Source of the DNA: Nitrospiraceae bacterium
GTDB lineage: Bacteria > Nitrospirota > Nitrospiria > Nitrospirales > Nitrospiraceae
DNA length: 5,023 bases
Direction of reading: 5' to 3'
NCBI GenBank assembly: GCA_011391455.1
Contig: JAABQN010000161.1
Span: forward strand, 1-5,023
In this document: in pieces, positions 1 to 5,023 of the stretch
Layout: every line of letters begins with the position of its first letter
How positions within the stretch are numbered: the stretch's first letter is position 1
The notes under the pieces: model-generated
Database searches by the model: none
What the model was told of the DNA's origin: nothing
The model's input: the letters and a program-made list of their open reading frames with translations, nothing else
Translations under genes and position numbers: made by a program

Positions 1-615
1 GGCAATCGTGATGTCCGGGTTCTCCAAGAATAGGAGAAGCGCCTCGATCACTTCGCCGATATTGTGAGTCGGAATGTTGGTGGCATAGCCCACCGCAATG
101 CCGCCGGCGCCGTTGACGAGAAGATTTGGAATTTTAGAGGGGAGCACCAGCGGTTCGACCAGCGACTCGTCGTAGTTCGGCCCGAAATCGACCGTATCCT
201 TGTCGATATCGGCGAGCATGTCCTCAGCGACTTTGGTCAGGCGTGCTTCGGTATACCGCATGGCTGCCGGCGGATCGCCGTCGACCGATCCGTAATTGCC
301 CTGCCCGTCCACGAGCATATAGCGCATGTTGAAGGGTTGCGCCATACGAACGAGGGTGTCGTAGATCGCGCTGTCCCCGTGGGGATGGTAATTCCCCATG
401 ATCTCGCCGACAATCTTGGCGGACTTGCGGTAGGCCCGGTTTGACGCCAGGCCCATTTCGTTCATGCCGTGGAGAATGCGGCGATGGACCGGCTTGAGGC
501 CGTCACGCACGTCGGGGAGCGCCCGGCCCACGATGACGCTCATCGCGTAACTCAGGTACGACGAGCGCATCTCGTCTTCGATGGCGATTTGTCCTAGTCT
601 TTCATCAGGTGGCAT
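1..615 (-). CDS. gyrA: DNA gyrase subunit A, N-terminal part (3' end outside window)
   Basis: This is the breakage-reunion subunit of DNA gyrase. With GyrB it forms the A2B2 enzyme that introduces negative supercoils using ATP. From the ATG at 615 the frame stays open for 205 codons to the left edge, so about a quarter of a typical GyrA of 800-900 residues is visible. It opens with the usual N-terminal arm (SYLSYAMSVIVGRALPDVRDG, residues 19-39) followed by the winged-helix region KPVHRRIL (41-48). The quinolone-resistance region has HPHGDSAIYDT (77-87), with Ser82 and Asp86 at the places of E. coli Ser83 and Asp87. The catalytic pair is Arg120-Tyr121 in AAMRYTE. GGIAVGYATNIP (171-182) carries the DNA-intercalating Ile173. 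The start is supported by a GGAG six bases upstream and by its match to the family N-terminus. ParC shares this fold, but adjacency to gyrB and the overall wording favour GyrA. Confidence 0.97.
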   Translation of the reverse strand, partial: MPPDERLGQIAIEDEMRSSYLSYAMSVIVGRALPDVRDGLKPVHRRILHGMNEMGLASNRAYRKSAKIVGEIMGNYHPHGDSAIYDTLVRMAQPFNMRYMLVDGQGNYGSVDGDPPAAMRYTEARLTKVAEDMLADIDKDTVDFGPNYDESLVEPLVLPSKIPNLLVNGAGGIAVGYATNIPTHNIGEVIEALLLFLENPDITIA

Positions 616-621
616 CTAATT

Positions 622-625
622 CTCC
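622..625 (-). promoter_or_regulatory. Shine-Dalgarno site of gyrA
   Basis: On the minus strand GGAG is followed by six bases (AATTAG) and then the gyrA ATG, which is good spacing and fixes the start at 615. The site is noteworthy because the base of a long potential RNA stem (arm at 628-650) ends only two bases before it. Folding of the leader could therefore affect ribosome access. Confidence 0.8.
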
Positions 626-627
626 GC

Positions 628-748
628 GGATGCTGAAAATGGTCCCCAGCTTCGTTCTCGGTCACGAGCCTCCCTGCGACGTACCACAAGGGTACGCCTC
701 AGTCGTCCCGTTCCCTGCGGCCTTGCTGGATGACCATTTTGAGCATCC
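628..748. repeat. Intergenic element with imperfect terminal inverted repeats
   Basis: The arms at 628-650 and 725-748 are inverted copies. Outward in, they share GGATGCT, then a one-base mismatch, then AAAATGGTC, then CCAGC after a small bulge, for 21 paired positions out of 23-24. Between the arms lie a perfect 6-bp hairpin (680-696) and two direct copies of CCCTGCG (672-678 and 713-719). The 121-bp unit fills most of the 201-bp gyrB-gyrA spacer and encodes no credible protein. From memory, the pattern (GGATGCTGAAAA at one end, GCGGCCTTGCTGGA near the other, and a GTACC/GGTAC hairpin in the middle) resembles a non-coding element scattered between genes in Nitrospira genomes. I could not check this. 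It could be a REP/MITE-like mobile sequence or an mRNA-processing or stability element. It is not an intrinsic terminator, because no T-run follows the stem on the minus strand. Confidence 0.75.
680..696. repeat. Perfect hairpin inside the gyrB-gyrA element
   Basis: CGTACC (680-685) and GGTACG (691-696) are perfect inverted copies around a 5-base loop (ACAAG on the plus strand). The hairpin is central within the larger inverted-repeat element, so a transcript from either strand could form a nested stem structure. Confidence 0.75.
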
Positions 749-816
749 TACAAGGCAATCGGCATACAGAATCGAAGACAGCTCTACTACTCCCGTTCAT
801 CGCTCAGCGTTCGGCA

Positions 817-3288
817 TTACACGTCGAGATTACGCACTTCTAATGCGTGGGCTTGAATGAAGTTTCGTCGAGGCTCGACTTCGTCGCCCATCAGAATCGT
901 GAAGATCTCGTCGACGCCCGGCACGTCTTCCAGTTTGACCTTCAACAGCGTCCGGACTTCTGGATTCATCGTCGTTTCCCAGAGCTGATTCGGGTTCATT
1001 TCGCCGAGACCTTTGTAACGCTGGATACCGAGTCCGTGCTTGCCCCTATCGAGAATCGCCTTGACCAACTCAACCGTCGCGGGCTGGAGCTGTTCCTGAC
1101 CGTCGGCTTTGATCTTGTACGGCGCCCTGCCCAAGCCGATCGCCGACGGTGAGAGTTTTTGCAACTCGCGGAATTCGGCAGAGCCGACTAGCACGTGCGT
1201 CACGTCAAAACTATAGGTGGCCCCGTTGGCAAGCAGGCGACAGATAATTTTGTTCGATTGATGCTCTTCATCTTCGACGATATCCAACGTCGGGGTGAGC
1301 TTCGGATACACCACCGCGAGAGTTTTCTTTACGTTGGCCACAACCTTCTTGAGTGCCGCCTCATCCTTGAGCAGGTCACGATCGAGTCCCGGCTCATCCA
1401 CAAATGCCCGCACCATGCTGGCCTCGTGCGGTTTTTTATTGAGCCGGCCGAGCAATGTCTCGAAGGCGATCAGTTTCTTGAGAATGGGCAGGAGCCGCCG
1501 TCCCGTGACATACCCTTGAACCCCTTCCACGTACACTTCCACATCCTCGACGGCGATATCGGCCAGGTGCTCGTTCAATGCCATCTCATCTTTGAGATAC
1601 CGTTCCGTCTTGCCCTTCTTCACTTTGAAAAGCGGCGGCTGTGCAATATAGATGTAGCCTCGTTCGAGCAGCTCCGGCATCTGCCGAAAGAAGAACGTGA
1701 GGAGCAGAGTCCGGATGTGGCTGCCGTCCACGTCGGCATCCGTCATGAGAATGATCTTATGGTACCGGGCCTTGCTGATGTCGAACGAGTCTTTGTCGGC
1801 CTTTTCGCTCTCTTCGCGCTTGCGGCCGATGCCGGTTCCGAGAGCCATGATCAAGGTCCGGATCTCATCGCTAGAGAGCATCTTGTCGAATCGCGCCTTC
1901 TCGACGTTGAGGATCTTGCCCTTCAGCGGCAGGATCGCCTGAAACTTGCGGTCCCGTCCCTGCTTCGCGGACCCGCCTGCCGAATCGCCCTCAACGATAT
2001 ACAGCTCGCTCAAGGCCGGATCCTTCTCCGAACAGTCGGCCAACTTTCCGGGAAGCGAGCCCCCGTCGAGTGCGCTCTTCCGTCGGATGAGCTCTTTCGC
2101 TTTTCGCGCCGCTTCGCGAGCACGCGCAGCGTCGATCGCTTTCCCGATGACCTTTCGGGCAACCGTCGGGTTTTCTTCGAAATAGGTCCCGAGCGCTTCA
2201 TTGACTGCGGACTCGACGATGCCCTTCACCTCACTATTGCCCAGCTTGGCTTTCGTCTGTCCTTCGAACTGAGGATTCCGGACTTTGACGCTGACGACAG
2301 CGGTGAGCCCTTCGCGGACATCATCACCGGTGAGCGACTCGGTGTCTTTCTTGAGCAGGTCGTTGGAGTTCGCGTAGCTGTTAATCGTACGGGTAAGCGC
2401 GGCCTTGAAGCCCACCAAGTGCGTGCCGCCCTCCTTGGTATTGATGTTGTTCGCGAATGAAAATAAATTCTCTGCGTAGCTGTCGTTGTATTGAAGCGCA
2501 ACCTCCATCACCATATCCGATTTCTCAACTTGCACGTAAATAGGCTTGTGCAGCGGCACCTTGGCTTCGTTCAGATGCTCGACAAACGACACGATCCCGC
2601 CCTTGTACTTGAATATTTGCTCCTTGACCGGTTCTTTCCGCTCATCCTTGAGTGTGATCTCAAGTCCCTTGTTCAAAAAGGCGAGTTCGCGCAGCCGCTG
2701 TGCCAGCACGTCGAAGCTGAAGTCGAGCGTCTCGAAGATCTGCCCGTCGGACTTGAACGTGACCATCGTGCCACGGCGCTTGGTTTTTCCCGTCATCTTG
2801 AGCGGGGCCGTCGACTTGCCGCGCTCGTAGCGCTGCTCGAACACCTGGCCGTCTTGCCAAATCTCCAACTCGAGCCATTCGGAGAGTGCGTTGACCACCG
2901 AGATCCCGACTCCATGGAGCCCGCCGGATACCGTATAGGCGCCCTGCTCGAATTTGCCGCCCGCGTGCAAGACCGTCAGCGCCACTTCGGCGGCGGACTT
3001 CTTTTGGGTGGAATGCATCCCGGTGGGAATACCACGGCCGTTATCCACGACTGTGACGCTGTTGTCGATGTGGATCATCACCTCGATCGTCTCACCGAAT
3101 CCCGCCATATGCTCATCGACACTGTTGTCGACGACTTCATAGACGAGGTGGTGGAGGCCGTCCACACCGGTGCTGCCGATGTACATAGCCGGACGCTTCC
3201 GCACGGCGTCCAGACCTTCCAATACTTTGATTTGATCCGCGCCGTAGCTGTCGGATTTCTGTGCGGTCTCGCTGTCGTTACTGGCCAT
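817..3288 (-). CDS. gyrB: DNA gyrase subunit B (ATPase subunit)
   Basis: This complete 823-residue protein is the ATP-binding subunit that drives strand passage and also supplies the metal-binding TOPRIM domain for DNA cleavage. The GHKL ATPase part (about 1-230) has catalytic Glu51 and Mg-binding Asn55 in EVVDNSVDE, DNGRGIP (82-88) and GGLHGVG (122-128). The transducer (about 231-400) has QTK with Lys346, equal to E. coli Lys337. The TOPRIM part shows EGDSAGG (433-439, acidic Glu433), PLKGKILNVEKA (454-465) and DADVDGSH (517-524). A long insert of roughly 165 residues (about 568-735) precedes the C-terminal tail RYKGLGEMN (757-765), as in Gram-negative GyrB (E. coli 804 residues). Two oddities are Gln145 where E. 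coli has the coumarin-contacting Arg136, and a charged stretch of about 10 extra residues near 489-500. The ATG is preceded by AGGAG. ParE is the alternative, but adjacency to gyrA and dnaN supports GyrB. Confidence 0.98.
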   Translation of the reverse strand: MASNDSETAQKSDSYGADQIKVLEGLDAVRKRPAMYIGSTGVDGLHHLVYEVVDNSVDEHMAGFGETIEVMIHIDNSVTVVDNGRGIPTGMHSTQKKSAAEVALTVLHAGGKFEQGAYTVSGGLHGVGISVVNALSEWLELEIWQDGQVFEQRYERGKSTAPLKMTGKTKRRGTMVTFKSDGQIFETLDFSFDVLAQRLRELAFLNKGLEITLKDERKEPVKEQIFKYKGGIVSFVEHLNEAKVPLHKPIYVQVEKSDMVMEVALQYNDSYAENLFSFANNINTKEGGTHLVGFKAALTRTINSYANSNDLLKKDTESLTGDDVREGLTAVVSVKVRNPQFEGQTKAKLGNSEVKGIVESAVNEALGTYFEENPTVARKVIGKAIDAARAREAARKAKELIRRKSALDGGSLPGKLADCSEKDPALSELYIVEGDSAGGSAKQGRDRKFQAILPLKGKILNVEKARFDKMLSSDEIRTLIMALGTGIGRKREESEKADKDSFDISKARYHKIILMTDADVDGSHIRTLLLTFFFRQMPELLERGYIYIAQPPLFKVKKGKTERYLKDEMALNEHLADIAVEDVEVYVEGVQGYVTGRRLLPILKKLIAFETLLGRLNKKPHEASMVRAFVDEPGLDRDLLKDEAALKKVVANVKKTLAVVYPKLTPTLDIVEDEEHQSNKIICRLLANGATYSFDVTHVLVGSAEFRELQKLSPSAIGLGRAPYKIKADGQEQLQPATVELVKAILDRGKHGLGIQRYKGLGEMNPNQLWETTMNPEVRTLLKVKLEDVPGVDEIFTILMGDEVEPRRNFIQAHALEVRNLDV

Positions 3289-3292
3289 CAGT

Positions 3293-3297
3293 CTCCT
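3293..3297 (-). promoter_or_regulatory. Shine-Dalgarno site of gyrB
   Basis: AGGAG on the minus strand lies four bases (ACTG) before the gyrB ATG. The spacing is slightly short but the match is strong, and it selects the start at 3288. No convincing sigma-70 promoter is visible between the upstream terminator and this site. Confidence 0.75.
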
Positions 3298-3307
3298 ACT
3301 TTGAGCC

Positions 3308-3335
3308 CGTCATTGGTCAACGGTCATTCGTCATT
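3308..3335 (-). repeat. Four-copy heptamer tandem repeat upstream of gyrB
   Basis: Read on the minus strand, four 7-base units follow each other without gaps: AATGACG, AATGACC, GTTGACC and AATGACG. The core TGAC is invariant and recurs exactly every 7 bases. The array lies between the terminator T-run and the gyrB ribosome-binding site, so it would be in the gyrB leader or promoter region. It may be a slippage-born short sequence repeat or a set of repeated half-sites for a regulator. The sequence does not decide between them. Confidence 0.7.
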
Positions 3336-3339
3336 CGCG

Positions 3340-3369
3340 AAAAAAGGATACCCGCTGCTGCCGGGTTCC
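3340..3369 (-). terminator. Rho-independent terminator after dnaN
   Basis: On the minus strand a GC-rich stem is followed at once by six T (3345-3340). The stem pairs CGGGT/ACCCG (3362-3366 with 3350-3354), then, past a single bulged base, GGA/TCC, around a 7-base loop at 3355-3361. It lies 40 bases past the dnaN stop, and its T-run ends 51 bases before the gyrB start. It should end the dnaA-dnaN transcript, or attenuate read-through into gyrB. Confidence 0.8.
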
Positions 3370-3378
3370 TCTCTTCTT

Positions 3379-3420
3379 CTATTGACTAGTGACCATTGAC
3401 TCTTGAATCTCAAATCTTGA
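3379..3420 (-). repeat. Six-copy degenerate heptamer array over the dnaN 3' end
   Basis: Read on the minus strand from 3420 down, six contiguous 7-base units fit a loose TCAAKAG-like consensus: TCAAGAT, TTGAGAT, TCAAGAG, TCAATGG, TCACTAG, TCAATAG. The first two units overlap the last dnaN codons and its TGA stop (3410-3412). On the plus strand the same stretch shows TGAC at 3383, 3390 and 3397 and TGAA at 3404. This is the same core and the same 7-base period as the array at 3308-3335, but in the opposite orientation. The two arrays flank the terminator hairpin. Confidence 0.6.
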
Positions 3421-4537
3421 TCGGCATGACCACGCACCTGAACCCGGGACTGTCCGACTCCTGGATCAAACAGGGGCTCAGCGGATTATCCATTTGCAGA
3501 GTGATCGTTTCTCCGTCCATCACCCCGAGAACATCCAGCAAGTAACGGGCGTTGAACCCCGTGTTCAAGGCCGGTCCCTCGTACCGTGCCGCAAGCTCTT
3601 CAGTCGCTTCTCCAAAGTCGGGATTACTGGAGAACAACGTCATCTGTCCGGAGACAAACGACACCTTCACTGCGCTCGCCTTATCACGGGACAGCACGGA
3701 AACACGCCGAAGCGCACTTTCAAGCTCATTGCGATTGACCCCGATTTTCCCGCCGCTCTCTTTCGGAATCACTTGCTGATAATTCGGGTAATTCCCTTCC
3801 ATGAGCCGCGAGGTCAGCAGCAGCCCGCTCTTCCGGAAAATCATGAGATTCTTGGTGAACCCGATCAAGGGTTCGCCCTCGCCGCCTTCTTCCAGAAGAC
3901 GCTGCATCTCGTGCGCAGCCTTCTTTGGAATAATGGCTTTGATCTCTTGCGGAGCGCCTTTGGCGCCGGCATGTCCGACCTCCTGCTCGGCAACCGCCAA
4001 CCGATGTCCATCGGTGCCGACCAGCCGCAAGATCGTTTTCTTCTCCGACGTGATGAGGGTCACCAGCAGACCGTTGAGGATATAGCGTGCGTCATTATCT
4101 CCGGCGGCAAAAAGGGTCTTCCTGATCAGTTCGAGGAGCCCGGCCCCGGCGAGAGGAATGAGTCCTTCCCGTTCGATCGTGGGCAACGCAGGATAGTCGG
4201 TGCTGGGGAGCCCGACGATCTTAAATTGGCTCTTGCCGGCGTGAATCGTCGTCCAATTGTTGTCGCCAGAGGTAATTTCGATTTCACTGACCGCCAGTTC
4301 CTTGATGATCTCGTACAGCTTTCGAGCTGAGAGCGTAATCCCTCCGGGTTTCTCCACGGTCGCCTTGTAATGCCCTCGCATGCCGATCTCGAGATCGGTG
4401 GCGACGATTTCCACTCCCTCCTGCTTCGCCTCAATCAAGATATTCGAGAGAATTGGCATCGTGTTGCGTTTTTCAACGACACCTTGGACCCGCTGGAGGC
4501 CCGTCAAAAGCTCTACTCGTCCCATACGCAGTTTCAT
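3410..4537 (-). CDS. dnaN: DNA polymerase III beta subunit (sliding clamp)
   Basis: This complete 375-residue protein (E. coli 366) forms the ring-shaped homodimer that encircles DNA and tethers DNA polymerase III. It also binds other proteins carrying clamp-binding motifs. The three repeated clamp domains lie at about 1-125, 126-252 and 253-375. Visible family marks are the N-terminal MKLRMGRVELL, GTDGHRLAV (174-182), EGNYPNYQQVIP (248-259) and the C-terminal VVMPIKI (369-375). The last three help form the hydrophobic peptide-binding pocket. I chose the ATG at 4537 because it matches the family N-terminus and is preceded by a GGGGGAAGAG purine tract at proper spacing. An upstream in-frame TTG at 4558 would add seven residues with no family support. 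The gene starts 25 bp after dnaA and is probably co-transcribed with it. A terminator follows 40 bp after its stop. Its last codons lie in a 7-base repeat array. Confidence 0.97.
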   Translation of the reverse strand: MKLRMGRVELLTGLQRVQGVVEKRNTMPILSNILIEAKQEGVEIVATDLEIGMRGHYKATVEKPGGITLSARKLYEIIKELAVSEIEITSGDNNWTTIHAGKSQFKIVGLPSTDYPALPTIEREGLIPLAGAGLLELIRKTLFAAGDNDARYILNGLLVTLITSEKKTILRLVGTDGHRLAVAEQEVGHAGAKGAPQEIKAIIPKKAAHEMQRLLEEGGEGEPLIGFTKNLMIFRKSGLLLTSRLMEGNYPNYQQVIPKESGGKIGVNRNELESALRRVSVLSRDKASAVKVSFVSGQMTLFSSNPDFGEATEELAARYEGPALNTGFNARYLLDVLGVMDGETITLQMDNPLSPCLIQESDSPGFRCVVMPIKI

Positions 4538-4540
4538 GAT

Positions 4541-4550
4541 CTCTTCCCCC
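4541..4550 (-). promoter_or_regulatory. Shine-Dalgarno region of dnaN
   Basis: A purine tract GGGGGAAGAG ends three bases before the ATG at 4537, with its G-rich core about seven to eight bases away. It sits inside the 25-bp dnaA-dnaN gap. It favours the ATG at 4537 over the in-frame TTG at 4558, which would lie upstream of this tract. Confidence 0.65.
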
Positions 4551-4562
4551 TGGCGCAACCCC

Positions 4563-5023
4563 TCATGCTCGCAGGATCTGCTCCCTCAAGCTATCCAACG
4601 TGGCACTTAATGCGCTGTCGCTGTCCTTCGCTTTGATGACCTGCTTGCAGGCGTGGATGATCGTCGTGTGGTCTTTGCCTCCGAACTGCCGCCCGATCTC
4701 GGGATACGAGGAATCCGTGAGCTCCCGGCAGAGATACATGGCGATCTGCCTTGGATGCACCAGCGTCTTACTCCGGCGACGGGACTTCAGGTCGGAGATC
4801 TTTACGTGGAAGCGCGCGCCCACCGTTTCTTGAATATCGTCCATCGACACGATTTTTTTCTTGGCGCCGATCAGATCCCGGAGTACGTTCTTCGCCATCT
4901 CCAGCGTGATCGTTTGGCCCGTGAGCGAGGCATAGGCGCCAAGGCGTACCAACGAACCCTCGAGTTCACGGATATTGCTTTTCATCGTCGTGGCGAGAAA
5001 CTGTATGACATCGACCGGCAACG
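4563..5023 (-). CDS. dnaA: Chromosomal replication initiator DnaA, C-terminal part (5' end outside window)
   Basis: DnaA is the AAA+ ATPase that binds DnaA boxes at oriC, melts the origin and helps load the replicative helicase. Only the last 152 or so residues are in view, about a third of a usual 440-470-residue protein. Counting from the first full codon at 5021, the end of the AAA+ module is visible with the sensor-II motif NIRELEGSLVRL (16-27), Arg18 being the ATP-sensing arginine. The DNA-binding domain IV follows: the basic loop LKSRRRSK (78-85), the helix HPRQIAMYLCRELT (89-102), and the DnaA signature with GGKDHTTIIHA (114-124) that reads the box in the major groove. The TGA stop at 4563 leaves 25 bp to dnaN, the classic dnaA-dnaN operon arrangement. 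The true start and the origin lie beyond the right edge. Confidence 0.97.
   Translation of the reverse strand, partial: LPVDVIQFLATTMKSNIRELEGSLVRLGAYASLTGQTITLEMAKNVLRDLIGAKKKIVSMDDIQETVGARFHVKISDLKSRRRSKTLVHPRQIAMYLCRELTDSSYPEIGRQFGGKDHTTIIHACKQVIKAKDSDSALSATLDSLREQILRA

Noticed and set aside
628..748. Rho-independent terminator after gyrB
   Set aside because: The stem is long enough, but no T-run follows it on the minus strand. The downstream bases are GC-rich and lead directly into the gyrA ribosome-binding site.
609..860. Small plus-strand open frame of 83 codons across the gyrB-gyrA spacer
   Set aside because: It is made of the inverted-repeat element plus the antisense ends of gyrA and gyrB, has no clear ribosome-binding site, and resembles no protein I know.
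1195..2460. Long plus-strand open frame of 421 codons opposite gyrB (with others at 2491-3399, 847-1152 and 3494-4330)
   Set aside because: These lie antisense to strongly conserved gyrB and dnaN codons. The translations have no recognisable family and look like shadows expected from the codon bias of the sense genes.
3041..3049. DnaA-box-like TTATCCACG within gyrB
   Set aside because: It is explained by the codons for the conserved Val-Asp-Asn-Gly motif of the ATPase site. A single isolated near-match does not make an origin.
3289..3328. Sigma-70 promoter for gyrB using TTGACC as the -35 box
   Set aside because: At 17-bp spacing the -10 position falls on the AGGAGA of the ribosome-binding site, which does not resemble TATAAT and would start transcription inside gyrB.
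3486..3494. DnaA-box-like TTATCCATT within dnaN
   Set aside because: It is a lone degenerate match inside coding sequence, with no cluster of boxes and no AT-rich unwinding region nearby.
4538..4558. TTG at 4558 as the dnaN start
   Set aside because: It adds seven residues not typical of the family and precedes the purine-rich ribosome-binding tract. The ATG at 4537 gives the standard N-terminus.

Overview
The window carries the start of a bacterial chromosomal replication and topology cluster, all on the minus strand. In transcription order (right to left) it holds the C-terminal part of dnaA (cut by the right edge), complete dnaN, complete gyrB, and the first 205 codons of gyrA (cut by the left edge). 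Every protein is full-motif and in frame, with no sign of frameshift or decay. The long plus-strand reading frames are antisense shadows of these genes. No phage, CRISPR, tRNA or defence gene is present.

The protein sequences, including a GyrB with the long Gram-negative-type C-terminal insert, fit a Gram-negative-type bacterium. The overall wording of the proteins and the style of the intergenic repeats most resemble Nitrospira (Nitrospirota). That assignment comes from memory and is an inference, not a search result. The gene order dnaA-dnaN-gyrB-gyrA lacks the recF that often sits between dnaN and gyrB. Genes of this kind usually lie close to oriC; if so here, the origin is probably upstream of dnaA, beyond the right edge.

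Layout: dnaA ends at 4563, and 25 bp later dnaN starts at 4537, so these two look co-transcribed. dnaN ends at 3410. The 121-bp gap to gyrB (3289-3409) holds a Rho-independent terminator for the dnaA-dnaN transcript, flanked on both sides by degenerate 7-bp tandem repeats in opposite orientation. gyrB runs from 3288 to 817. The 201-bp gap to gyrA (616-816) is mostly filled by a 121-bp element with long imperfect terminal inverted repeats and an internal perfect hairpin. It ends two bases before the gyrA Shine-Dalgarno. gyrA starts at 615.

Functionally, DnaA opens the origin, the beta clamp tethers the replicative polymerase, and gyrase (GyrA2GyrB2) removes the positive supercoils ahead of the forks. 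The genes themselves are ordinary housekeeping genes. The points worth a second look are the two intergenic regions and a Gln at the GyrB position that is a coumarin-contacting Arg in E. coli. I did not find evidence for a new multi-gene system here.
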